Assembly: GCA_045537045.1 (NCBI GenBank)
Contig: JAZSOS010000019.1
Coordinates: 1-29,773, forward strand
Source of the DNA: SIG480 sp045537045
GTDB taxonomy: Bacteria > Bacillota > Clostridia > Oscillospirales > JAAYXM01
Length of the DNA: 29,773 nucleotides
Direction of reading: 5' to 3'
Shown: positions 14,848 to 21,998 of the stretch, one piece after another
Layout: each line of letters begins with the position of its first letter
Numbering within the stretch: position 1 is the stretch's first letter
Made by a program: the position numbers and the translations under genes
The notes under the pieces: generated by a model
What the model was told of the DNA's origin: nothing
Databases searched by the model: none
What the model saw: only the letters and a program-made list of their open reading frames with translations

Positions 14848-15868
14848 TTTTGTCACCTCCGAGTTTTTTCATAACTTTAACGATGTTCATTGAAATGGGG
14901 CATCTTAAAACACATCTTCCGCAACCGACGCATCCGAAGATGCCGTCGTTGTTTTCGGGAAAGTATACAAGCTTGTGCATAAATCTCTGGCGGAAGCGTT
15001 CCTTCTGTGAGAGACGGTTGTTTCCGTGCGCCATTTTGGTGAACTCGGAATACATGCATGAATCCCAGCATCTGTAACGGATTACGTCGTTTCCTGTCTT
15101 GAAATCCTTGATGTCATAGCACTGGCAGGTGGGGCATACAAAAGTACACGTTCCGCAACCAAGGCAAGCTTCAGATAACTCGCTCCACTCCGGTGCGTTG
15201 AAAAATTCGTCTGTTTTTCCGCCGCCGAATGAGTCTGTGGTAAGGTCGCGTAGCGGAAGCTTTTCTGTGATTTTCTTTATGCTTTCCTTTACCGCATCTG
15301 CACTGTTATCAGCGCAATCTTCCGTAACACCCTCAAGCTTTTTCATAAGTACTTCGCCTTTTTCGGTGTTGGCGCTAAAGTAAAGATTCGCTTCATCCTT
15401 CCAGACGGATATATCTCCGTTTGGTGCTTCGGGCGAAATTCCGAAAGCTGTGCAGAAGCAAGTTTCGGACGGCTTGTTGCAGGCTACGGAAATTATGATT
15501 CCGTGCTCGCGGCGGGAAGCATAAAAGCTGTCATACGGCTCTGCAAGGAAAACGCGGTCGAGTATATCAAAGCTTCTGGCATCGCACGCGCGGACACCGA
15601 ACACTGCAAAGTCCTCTTTTTCATCTCTTGTGTCGATGATTTCAATGTTCTTGCCCTCGGTTTTAAATTTCATAAGGTCTTCGCTCTGCGGGAAGAAAAA
15701 GTCCTTCGGGCTTTTTACTGTATTGAGTGCATCAGACCATTCTACACCATTTTCCCACTTTGTGAAAGCGGCTTTTCCGTCGCTTCCGTCAACGGGAAGA
15801 TAAAGAGTCATGGTTTTTGCTATTTCTTCAAAAACGGAATTGATTTTTTTCAAAGAGCATTTACGCAT
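14837..15868 (-). CDS. flxB: 4Fe-4S electron-transfer protein (AsrA/FlxB-like)
   Basis: The 343-aa protein resembles subunit A of anaerobic sulfite reductase and HyhB-type hydrogenase subunits. It has an N-terminal alpha/beta domain with FGVRACDARSF (C95) and a cysteine cluster C130/C137/C139, followed by two [4Fe-4S] motifs: CLGCGTCTFVCP (C235-C245) and CVGCGRCVLRCP (C313-C323). It is likely the relay between the FlxA flavin and the rest of the complex. ATG 15868 has GGGAGGG 6 nt upstream, whereas the longer reading frame has none. It overlaps its upstream neighbour by 8 bp, so it is coupled. The next gene upstream is a distant paralog. No sulfite reductase catalytic subunit is present, so sulfite reduction is unlikely. 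Confidence 0.83.
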   Translation of the reverse strand: MRKCSLKKINSVFEEIAKTMTLYLPVDGSDGKAAFTKWENGVEWSDALNTVKSPKDFFFPQSEDLMKFKTEGKNIEIIDTRDEKEDFAVFGVRACDARSFDILDRVFLAEPYDSFYASRREHGIIISVACNKPSETCFCTAFGISPEAPNGDISVWKDEANLYFSANTEKGEVLMKKLEGVTEDCADNSADAVKESIKKITEKLPLRDLTTDSFGGGKTDEFFNAPEWSELSEACLGCGTCTFVCPTCQCYDIKDFKTGNDVIRYRCWDSCMYSEFTKMAHGNNRLSQKERFRQRFMHKLVYFPENNDGIFGCVGCGRCVLRCPISMNIVKVMKKLGGDKNEQ

Positions 15869-16859
15869 CTGTATCCCTCCCGTTAAAAACATCACACGGC
15901 TCGATATCGTCTGTTGTGAAATCTACAAGCGGTGCACGAGAGCCGACCTCCGCACCTGCCTGATACTCGCCGTAGAAGCTGTTTATATCTTTTATAAACT
16001 TTCGATTAAGCAAGTGGAGCGGTATGTTCTGCGGGCATACTCGTGAACATTCGCCGCAGTCGGTGCATCGTCCTGCAACGTGGAAAGCGCGGATGATGTG
16101 GAACATTTTTTCTTCAAAGCTGTCTGACGGTGCTTTGCTTTCTGCACCGGAGGAAGGATTGTTGAAAACGCACTTTTCACAGGTGCAGGCGGGGCATATG
16201 TCGCGGCATGCATTGCAACGGATGCAACGGGAAAGCTCGTTCTGCCAGAAAGCATAGCGCTCATCCGGTGTCATTTTTTCTAATCTTTCAACATCATCAA
16301 AACGGTTTGATGAGAGAACCTCGCCGTCCTCACCGAGCAGCTCGTCATATGCGACGTGCTTTTTGCTCTTGCAGTTTATGCAGCGTTCGGAAAGAACGTC
16401 CGCTTTATCAATCTCAACAGGCTCATCACCGTAAAGCGTTTCGATAACGAGCTTGTCACCCGAGTCTGTGATTTTCGAAATTCCGTCACCGCTTATTTTC
16501 TTTATTTTATCAATGTCTTCCATGCCGTTACAGGGGATACCCACGGCGTAAACCTTCTCGCGGTCGAAGCGGTGCTCGGTAAGAAGCTGATTGAAGCTGT
16601 ATGTATCGCACGGTTTTAGAAAGACAAGAAGCTTTCCCTCAAGTCGGTCTGTTTTTGAAACAAGATACTTTGAAAAGTTTGCACCACAGAAGTCATTCCA
16701 CACAAATTCGCGCGAAATATCGTCGGCAGATGTGAAAACAGCGGGCGTAACGTCATAGTCAAACTCACCACGCTTCCAGCCGAGAACGGCGGAAACGGTG
16801 TTGTCATTAAGCAGAGAAACTGCTTTATCAATCAATTGTTTGCGCTCTATCGCTTGCAT
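15861..16859 (-). CDS. flxC: 4Fe-4S electron-transfer protein (FlxC-like)
   Basis: This 332-aa protein has an N-terminal domain with LVFLKPCDTYSF (C84), the counterpart of the GVRACD segment in the neighbouring protein, and GIPCNG (C110). Iron-sulfur motifs follow: a CxxC pair (C160, C163), RCIRCNACRDICPACTCEKC (C212-C230), and RCTDCGECSRVCP (C265-C275). Two [4Fe-4S] clusters are clear and a third is possible. It is probably a ferredoxin-like relay in the Flx module next to the MvhD/FlxD subunit. ATG 16859 has GGAGG 7 nt upstream. It overlaps mvhD by 13 bp. The assignment as FlxC is by position and architecture, not a decisive signature. Confidence 0.8.
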   Translation of the reverse strand: MQAIERKQLIDKAVSLLNDNTVSAVLGWKRGEFDYDVTPAVFTSADDISREFVWNDFCGANFSKYLVSKTDRLEGKLLVFLKPCDTYSFNQLLTEHRFDREKVYAVGIPCNGMEDIDKIKKISGDGISKITDSGDKLVIETLYGDEPVEIDKADVLSERCINCKSKKHVAYDELLGEDGEVLSSNRFDDVERLEKMTPDERYAFWQNELSRCIRCNACRDICPACTCEKCVFNNPSSGAESKAPSDSFEEKMFHIIRAFHVAGRCTDCGECSRVCPQNIPLHLLNRKFIKDINSFYGEYQAGAEVGSRAPLVDFTTDDIEPCDVFNGRDTDA

Positions 16860-17281
16860 CGCAGATCCTCCAATCGTTTGTTTTCTCCGAGCTTTGCCAC
16901 AGTTTCGGCAAAATCGTTCATCGTTGTGGCAAATTTCGCACCCTCTGCCGCAGATACCCATTCGACTCGTGTGCGCTCTTTTTCAATGCCCAGATAGTCA
17001 AGCATTGAGAAGAGAAGAGCCATGCGCCGGCGTGTGTAGTAATTTCCTGATGTGTAGTGGCAGTCTCCGGGATGGCAACCGCAGATGATAACTCCGTCTG
17101 CACCGCGCTGGAACGCGCGGAGAACGAACATAGGGTTTACTCTGCAAGAGCAGGGAACACGGATTATCTTTACATCCGCAGGGTAGCTCAAACGGTTGTT
17201 TCCCGCAAGGTCTGCACCGGCGTATGAACACCAGTTACAGCAGAAAGCCACAATCAAAGGTTTATAATTGTTCATTTGCAT
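16847..17281 (-). CDS. mvhD: MvhD/FlxD-type [2Fe-2S] delta subunit
   Basis: The 144-aa MvhD-family protein carries electrons from a dehydrogenase or hydrogenase module into HdrA. Conserved features are CCNWCSYAGADLAG (C14, C15, C18), RVPCSCRVNP (C44, C46), GADGVIICGCHPGDCHYTSGN (C68, C74) and the YYTRRR stretch. Where most relatives have VPCSG, this protein has VPCSC, adding a cysteine. ATG 17281 overlaps the hdrA stop by 10 bp and has GGAGG 10 nt upstream; an ATG two codons later is also possible. No [NiFe]-hydrogenase gene is in the operon, so the electron source is most likely the FlxABC module, as in Desulfovibrio and Moorella-type clusters. Confidence 0.92.
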   Translation of the reverse strand: MQMNNYKPLIVAFCCNWCSYAGADLAGNNRLSYPADVKIIRVPCSCRVNPMFVLRAFQRGADGVIICGCHPGDCHYTSGNYYTRRRMALLFSMLDYLGIEKERTRVEWVSAAEGAKFATTMNDFAETVAKLGENKRLEDLRCKR

Positions 17282-19266
17282 ATCGCATCTACCTCCGCCA
17301 TAATCTGCATGCTTGCGAATCCGTTTAAGTCCATTGCGCCCGACGGGCACGCAACGGTACATGCGCCGCAACCCTGGCAAACCGCGGAATTTACGGATGC
17401 AACGCGTCTTATCTTTGTTGTTCTGTCGGGCTGACGGAATTCCTTATCCTCATAGGTGATTGCACCGTAGGGGCAAACGCGCTCACAAGATGAACAGCCG
17501 TTGCACATAAGCTCGTCAGAGTGCGCAACGCACGGGTTACCTGTAAGCTTGTCTTTCGCAAGAAGACCGATAACCTTTGATGCCGCAGCGCCTGCCTGAG
17601 AAACGGTTTCCGGAATATCCTTCGGTCCCTGGCAGGTTCCTGAAAGGAACACGCCCGCTGTCGGGCTTTCAACAGGGCGAAGCTTCGGGTGAGCTTCGGT
17701 GAAGAAATCGTTTGTGTCCATGCTTGCCGTCAGCATTGTGGCAAGCGGTCTTGCTGATTTGTCAGGCTCAATTGCCGCCGCAAGAACAACAAGGTCAGCA
17801 TCAATGTGAAGCTGCTTGTTTGCGATAAGATCGGATGCCTGAACCTTAAGCTTGTCACCCTCCGGTGTGACCTTTCCGACCATACCTTTTATGTAGTTTA
17901 CGCCGTATTCTTCAACAGTACGGCGGTAAAACTCGTCGAAGTTCTTGCCCGGAGTTCTTACATCTATATAAAAGACGTAAACTTCCGTATCGGGGTATTT
18001 GTCGCGTGTCAGCATAGCGTGCTTTGCTGTGTACATACAGCAGATTTTAGAGCAGTATTCCTTACCCTTTTCCGCACAAGCGGCGCAACGCGAGCCAACG
18101 CACTGAACAAACACGATTGTGTGGGGGTGACGCCCGTCGGACGGACGGAGAAGCTTGCCGGCAGTAGGCCCTGCAGCATTGGTAAGTCTCTCAAATTCAA
18201 GAGAGGTAATAACGTCTTTTGACTGGCTGTAAGCAAACTCATCGAATTTTTCCATGCTGATGGGATTAAATCCCGTCGCCGCGACGATTGCACCGTATTT
18301 TTCTTCTATAAATTCATCTTTCTGCGTGTAGTCAATCGCGCCTGCCGTACATACCTTTGAGCAGATTCCGCATTTTCCGTTTTTGAGCATATTGCATGCC
18401 GATGAGTCAATCGTCGCAACCTTCGGCACAGCCTGTGCAAACGGAATGTAAACTGCGGGACGGTTGTCCATGCCGAGGTTGAATTCATTCGGAACCTTTT
18501 TCATCGGGCATTTTTCAACGCACGCACCGCAGCCCGTACACAAATCTTCGCGCACAAAACGTGCCTTTTTCTTTATGGTAACATCGAAGTTTCCTACAAA
18601 GCCTTTGATGCTTTCAACTTCGCTGTAAGAAAAAATGCGGATATTCTCATGCTGTGCAACCTCAACCATTTTCGGGGTGAGGATACACGCCGCACAGTCA
18701 AGCGTCGGAAACGTCTTGTCAAGCTGTGCCATTTTTCCGCCGATTGTCGGCTTTGTTTCAACTATATCAACGGGGAATCCTGCATCGGCAATGTCAAGTG
18801 CCGTCTGTATACCCGCAATACCGCCGCCGATAACAAGCGCGCGCTTTGTTACGGGTGTCTCACCCGGGGTGAGGGGAGTATTGAGGCTTACCTTTGCTAT
18901 TGCCGCACGGCCGAGGATAATTGCTTTTTCTGTTCCTGCGGGAATGTCTTTATGTACCCATGAACACTGTTCGCGGATGTTCGCAATTTCAACCATATAT
19001 GGATTAAGACCTGCTGCGGCGGCAGTTTTGCGGAAGGTTGCCTCGTGCATACGCGGAGAACACGAACAGACAACAATACCGGTGAGCTTATGCTCATGTA
19101 TTGCTGCCTTAATCATATCCTGTCCTGCCTGAGAACACATATACTGATAGTCGGTGGAAAACACAACACCTGGCTCATTCCTGAGCGCCTCTGCAACGGC
19201 TTTCACATCTACCGTTCCGGCGATGTTGCTTCCGCACCAACATACAAAAACACCGATTCTTTGCAT
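17272..19266 (-). CDS. hdrA: Heterodisulfide reductase subunit A (bifurcating flavoprotein)
   Basis: HdrA holds the FAD that performs electron bifurcation in Hdr complexes. The 664-aa protein has an N-terminal cysteine domain (IGVFVCWCGSNI; C9, C11, C43, C68/C70), an FAD fold with VIGGGIAGIQTALDIA (about 145-160), the conserved DCAACILTPKM (C191, C194), and ferredoxin motifs CTGCGACVEKCP (243-254) and CNMLKNGKCGICSKVC (291-306). The conserved QCVGSR/YCSKICCMYTAKHA region follows, then two C-terminal motifs CNGCSSCERVCP (588-599) and CQGCGACTVACP (630-641). This full cluster set matches HdrA of complete HdrABC-MvhD complexes. GGAGGAG precedes the ATG. It follows hdrC by 14 bp and is coupled to mvhD. 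The substrate side is set by HdrBC and perhaps FrdAB. Confidence 0.95.
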   Translation of the reverse strand: MQRIGVFVCWCGSNIAGTVDVKAVAEALRNEPGVVFSTDYQYMCSQAGQDMIKAAIHEHKLTGIVVCSCSPRMHEATFRKTAAAAGLNPYMVEIANIREQCSWVHKDIPAGTEKAIILGRAAIAKVSLNTPLTPGETPVTKRALVIGGGIAGIQTALDIADAGFPVDIVETKPTIGGKMAQLDKTFPTLDCAACILTPKMVEVAQHENIRIFSYSEVESIKGFVGNFDVTIKKKARFVREDLCTGCGACVEKCPMKKVPNEFNLGMDNRPAVYIPFAQAVPKVATIDSSACNMLKNGKCGICSKVCTAGAIDYTQKDEFIEEKYGAIVAATGFNPISMEKFDEFAYSQSKDVITSLEFERLTNAAGPTAGKLLRPSDGRHPHTIVFVQCVGSRCAACAEKGKEYCSKICCMYTAKHAMLTRDKYPDTEVYVFYIDVRTPGKNFDEFYRRTVEEYGVNYIKGMVGKVTPEGDKLKVQASDLIANKQLHIDADLVVLAAAIEPDKSARPLATMLTASMDTNDFFTEAHPKLRPVESPTAGVFLSGTCQGPKDIPETVSQAGAAASKVIGLLAKDKLTGNPCVAHSDELMCNGCSSCERVCPYGAITYEDKEFRQPDRTTKIRRVASVNSAVCQGCGACTVACPSGAMDLNGFASMQIMAEVDAICK

Positions 19267-19280
19267 ATCTTCGCTCCTCC

Positions 19281-19667
19281 TTACTTTGTGTACTTACGAA
19301 ATGCGCTGACGATTGCCTGCTGAGGAATGTCCTCGTCAAGAATTGCGGGAATATCGTCAGGAGTTTTGCGGTTTTTTCCCTGCTCGCGGATAGCGGAAAG
19401 GCGCACCGCTTCAACAAGCTTTGCAGGCTCCACGCCGCGCGGACATCTGTCAACGCAAGCAAAGCAGGTAAGGCATCTGTAAAGAGATTCTGAACCGAGA
19501 AGAGGCTTTATATCGCCGCTCTCTACCATATATACAAACTGGTGCGGATGAAATTCCATCTCGTCATATGCGGGGCATGTGGCGGAGCACTTGCCGCAAC
19601 GCATGCATTTTTTCGGATTTACGCCGCTGATGCGCAAAAGCTCATCCTGAAGATGTTTATTGTTCAT
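19281..19667 (-). CDS. hdrC: Heterodisulfide reductase subunit C
   Basis: The 128-aa ferredoxin-type subunit links HdrA to HdrB. It carries two complete [4Fe-4S] motifs, CMRCGKCSATCP (C21, C24, C27, C31) and CLTCFACVDRCPRG (C65, C68, C71, C75), and has family-normal length without a membrane segment, so it is the soluble HdrC rather than the HdrE/DsrM-linked type. Its ATG overlaps the end of hdrB by 11 bp and has AAGGAGG upstream. Confidence 0.94.
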   Translation of the reverse strand: MNNKHLQDELLRISGVNPKKCMRCGKCSATCPAYDEMEFHPHQFVYMVESGDIKPLLGSESLYRCLTCFACVDRCPRGVEPAKLVEAVRLSAIREQGKNRKTPDDIPAILDEDIPQQAIVSAFRKYTK

Positions 19668-20451
19668 CGGTATCCTCCTTAACCCCTAATGCTTCTGCTA
19701 AAAGCTCTGTGAAGTATACGACCGGAATATCAGAACTGTTTTTTGTAAGGTTGTAGCGGCAGAGCGGGCAGGCAGTGATAATCATATCGGCACCCTGTGC
19801 CTTTGCATTTTCGAGAACCGTGCTGCTGCTTTTTCTTGCAAGTTCGGGGCTTTCTGCCATTACATATCCGCCGCAGCATTCGTTGCGCTTTGCAAAAACG
19901 ACCGGATCTCCGCCGAGAGCGCGTATCAAATCTTCCATAATTGTCGGATTTTCCGGGTCATCCATCTTCATAACGAAACTCGGACGCAGGAGAAGACATC
20001 CGTAATATGCGGCAATCCTTTTGCCGCTAAGTGTGTTTTTAACCGCTGCGGAAATTTTGTCAAAGCCGACAAGATCGCGAAGCATCTCAAGGTAGTGATA
20101 AACCTCGCATTCTCCGGAATACGGAGCTTCGGGGGTAAGGTACCTGTTCACCTTGTCTGCAAATTCACTGTCATTCTGCATAGCAAAATTTGTCTGTTTA
20201 ATCACATTGTGACATGCCGAGCAGACGGTAACAAGCGGCAGGGAATCGGACACCGCATTTTTCAGAGCACGCACGGAAGAAAGCTTTGTGGCAACTTCAT
20301 CGCGCGCGGTTGTAAAAACACCGCCGCAACACTGCCAGTTTTCAATTTCTTCTAAAGTTACGCCGAGCGCCTCTGCTGATTTTCGGGCGTACAAATCAAG
20401 ATCACGTGCTTTGTTTTTCAACGTACACCCCGGGAAATAGCGCAATTTCAT
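19657..20451 (-). CDS. hdrB: Heterodisulfide reductase subunit B (two CCG domains)
   Basis: In methanogens HdrB reduces the CoM-S-S-CoB disulfide at two noncubane [4Fe-4S] clusters. The 264-aa protein has both CCG domains intact: C9...C41-C42-GG...C77xxC80, and C152...C192-C193-GG...C228xxC231, with spacings of the CX31-39CCX34-36CXXC form. So it should bind both noncubane clusters and be catalytically competent on a disulfide, or act as a wire to FrdB. This organism is not a methanogen on present evidence, and the true disulfide, if any, is unknown. It is the first gene of the nine-gene operon, with a GGAGG site and a strong upstream promoter. Confidence 0.94.
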   Translation of the reverse strand: MKLRYFPGCTLKNKARDLDLYARKSAEALGVTLEEIENWQCCGGVFTTARDEVATKLSSVRALKNAVSDSLPLVTVCSACHNVIKQTNFAMQNDSEFADKVNRYLTPEAPYSGECEVYHYLEMLRDLVGFDKISAAVKNTLSGKRIAAYYGCLLLRPSFVMKMDDPENPTIMEDLIRALGGDPVVFAKRNECCGGYVMAESPELARKSSSTVLENAKAQGADMIITACPLCRYNLTKNSSDIPVVYFTELLAEALGVKEDTDEQ

Positions 20452-20532
20452 ATTCTATTATACCTCCAAGCCGTTCTCTTGCGGAACGTGTTGTCCAATC
20501 TGAGATAGAATTGTTAAAATTCGGTCAAAGGT

Positions 20533-20550
20533 TTGTTTATTTTTTAACAA
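20533..20550 (-). promoter_or_regulatory. Rex-like operator at the hdr operon start
   Basis: The minus strand reads TTGTTAAAAAATAAACAA. The published Rex consensus is TTGTTAANNNNTTAACAA, so there is a single mismatch in the right arm. The site begins about 8 bp downstream of the -10 element, at the expected start of transcription. Binding there by the NADH/NAD+-sensing repressor Rex would block initiation when NADH is low. A further TTGTTAA half-site lies at 20511-20517 on the plus strand. AT-rich background makes partial matches common, hence moderate confidence. Confidence 0.55.
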
Positions 20551-20557
20551 CCCGTAT

Positions 20558-20586
20558 ATAATACCACAAAAAGCGTGTTATTTCAA
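20558..20586 (-). promoter_or_regulatory. SigA-type promoter of the hdr-flx-frd operon
   Basis: On the minus strand TTGAAA (20581-20586) and TATTAT (20558-20563) are separated by exactly 17 bp, giving a 5' leader of about 100 nt before hdrB. All nine downstream genes are closely spaced or overlapping and I see no other promoter, so this should drive the whole cluster. The rest of 20452-20745 shows nothing gene-like beyond the Rex-like site and the tRNA terminator. Confidence 0.72.
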
Positions 20587-20704
20587 GGGATTTCTCAGAA
20601 ATTGTCAAAAGATTGTCAATAGATACAAAAAGAAACTGCTTTATTATTTTTGATTGTGAAAAGTGTAACAAAAAGAACAGACCGGAAAAATCATTGATTA
20701 ATAG

Positions 20705-20738
20705 CAAAAAAAGCACACCAACCTTTGGCTGGTGTGCT
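20705..20738 (-). terminator. Intrinsic terminator after tRNA-Ser
   Basis: A 9-bp perfect stem AGCACACCA/TGGTGTGCT (20712-20720 with 20730-20738), extended by two more pairs, is followed on the minus strand by a run of seven T. It lies 8 bp past the tRNA-Ser CCA end. Confidence 0.85.
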
Positions 20739-20745
20739 CTTCCTT

Positions 20746-20834
20746 TGGCGGAGAAGGTGGGATTCGAACCCACGCGCCCTTTCGGACAAACGGTTTTCAA
20801 GACCGCCTCGTTATGACCACTTCGATACTTCTCC
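20746..20834 (-). tRNA. tRNA-Ser (anticodon UGA)
   Basis: On the minus strand this 89-nt class II tRNA has acceptor GGAGAAG paired with CTTCTCC, an anticodon loop CTTGAAA (anticodon TGA), a long variable arm (GTCCGAAAGGGC), T-arm GGGTTCGAATCCC and an encoded CCA. It reads UCA serine codons. A partial, interrupted second copy of its 5' part lies just upstream on the same strand. Confidence 0.95.
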
Positions 20835-20889
20835 ATATGAATATATTAAATTGTGTAGGTTAATATCTTGTGAGAGAACATTGTTGGCT

Positions 20890-21023
20890 CCGCCTCGTTA
20901 TGTCCTGTTGCGGTGCCCAAAGCTTGCGCCTGAAGGTGCAAGGCTTTGACCGCTGCCACTCGCTCAACTCGCTTAATCTGCCACCGGCAGCGCTCGTATC
21001 GCTCCCCACTTCGATACTTCTCC
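20890..21023 (-). pseudogene. Split partial copy of the tRNA-Ser 5' end
   Basis: Two exact matches to the 5' part of the adjacent tRNA-Ser occur in the same order and strand. GGAGAAGTATCGAAGTGG (21006-21023) and CATAACGAGGCGG (20890-20902) are separated here by 103 bp but by only 1 bp in the intact tRNA. The intervening DNA is structured: a 13-bp stem with one bulge at 20918-20948, and GCTGCC/GGCAGC arms at 20952-20957 and 20986-20991. No anticodon half follows, so the copy cannot be a tRNA. It begins about 10 nt downstream of a consensus promoter and would be co-transcribed with the intact tRNA. It could be a tRNA-targeted insertion scar or a tRNA-like leader RNA. Confidence 0.6.
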
Positions 21024-21039
21024 GTATCAACAATACAAG

Positions 21040-21068
21040 ATTATATCAAAGTTTCTTATTGTTGTCAA
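21040..21068 (-). promoter_or_regulatory. Perfect-consensus promoter for tRNA-Ser region
   Basis: On the minus strand TTGACA (21063-21068) and TATAAT (21040-21045) are separated by 17 bp, matching the SigA consensus at all twelve positions. It lies 16 bp after the EamA gene stop and points toward the split tRNA-Ser copy and then the intact tRNA-Ser. Confidence 0.85.
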
Positions 21069-21084
21069 GCCTTTTTTGGTCAGA

Positions 21085-21957
21085 TTATCGCTCTTTTCCG
21101 AGATTGAGGATAACTGCCGCAGAGATAATCAGCGCTATTCCGAGAACGGTAAAAAGGTCTGCGCTTTCATGGAAAAGGAATATCCCGAGAAGTGATGCGA
21201 CCACCGGCTCAACGGTAGAAATAACCGCCGCATGGGATGCCGGAACTTTTGACAGGCCGAGCGTGTACAGAAAATAGGGGAGAGCACCGGAGAAAATACC
21301 GAGTGCCAGCGTCCACAGAAGCCCTGATGGGTTTGCTATTGTTGTGATTGTCGCAACCGGATTTCCGATAATGGTTGCGGCAACAGCTCCGAAAAGGAAC
21401 GTGTAGAATGTAACTGTAAGCGGTTTGTACTTACGAAGGGCATATGTGCTGAAAATGCTGTAAAGAGCGTATGTAAAACCCGACGCAAGCCCCATAAAGA
21501 AGCCGTAAAATGAGAAGCTTCCGATATCTCCTGATGCAAGGCCGGAAACCAGTGCACAGCCTCCGACAGCAAAAAGGAGGCAGATAACTTTCCTTGCGGT
21601 CATTTTCTCACCGAACAGTATGACAGACATCACCGTTACAAATATCGGAGAGGTGTAAAGCAGAACGGAAGAAACCGCAACGCCGACTTCTTTTATCGCC
21701 GTGAAATAGCAGTTGTTAAAAAGAAAATAGCTGACGATGCCGGAACCGAAGAACATCCATATGTCGCGGAGCTTGATTTTAAACAAAGCACGGTCGCGGC
21801 AGATGATCAGAAGTCCGATAAAAAGCAGGGATGTTGTTGCACGCAGCATTGCAATCTGTACGGTCGTAAGTCCCAGCGCGGAAAGCGCATTTACAAAAAC
21901 GCCCATCGCACCCCAGAAAGCCGCCGCTGTAATTATATATAAGTAACTTTTATTCAT
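21085..21957 (-). CDS. EamA-family (DMT superfamily) membrane transporter
   Basis: The 290-aa protein has about ten hydrophobic helices arranged as two five-helix EamA repeats. Landmarks are AFWGAMGVFVNALSALGLTT near the start, SYFLFNNCYFTAIKEVGVAVSSVLLYTSPIFV in repeat 1, and the matching PYFLYTLGLSKVPASHAAVISTVEPVVASLLGIFLF in repeat 2. Such proteins export or import metabolites, often amino acids; the substrate cannot be read here. ATG 21957 has AAAGGA 9 nt upstream. A TTG at 22002 overlapping the previous stop would give 15 extra residues. It is the last gene of the rodA-HAD-EamA group, with no clear terminator after it. Confidence 0.9.
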   Translation of the reverse strand: MNKSYLYIITAAAFWGAMGVFVNALSALGLTTVQIAMLRATTSLLFIGLLIICRDRALFKIKLRDIWMFFGSGIVSYFLFNNCYFTAIKEVGVAVSSVLLYTSPIFVTVMSVILFGEKMTARKVICLLFAVGGCALVSGLASGDIGSFSFYGFFMGLASGFTYALYSIFSTYALRKYKPLTVTFYTFLFGAVAATIIGNPVATITTIANPSGLLWTLALGIFSGALPYFLYTLGLSKVPASHAAVISTVEPVVASLLGIFLFHESADLFTVLGIALIISAAVILNLGKER

Positions 21958-21998
21958 TGAAAAAATTCCTTTCGCGTGAGCAAAAAGTAATGGGTGAT

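Noticed and set aside
14020..16859. Anaerobic sulfite reductase operon (asrAB)
   Set aside because: The proteins resemble AsrA and AsrB, but the siroheme catalytic subunit AsrC is absent and the context is HdrABC-MvhD and FrdAB. An Flx-type role fits better.
16847..19266. MvhADG-type hydrogenase complex
   Set aside because: The MvhD-like subunit is present but no large or small [NiFe]-hydrogenase subunit is encoded in the operon or window.
20903..21005. Insertion sequence inside the split tRNA copy
   Set aside because: The segment is about 100 bp, has no open frame for a transposase and no clear terminal inverted repeats. It is described only as structured DNA of unknown origin.
21001..21030. 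A second complete tRNA-Ser gene
   Set aside because: Only the acceptor 5' strand and part of the D-arm match, interrupted by 103 bp. There is no anticodon arm, variable arm or T-arm.
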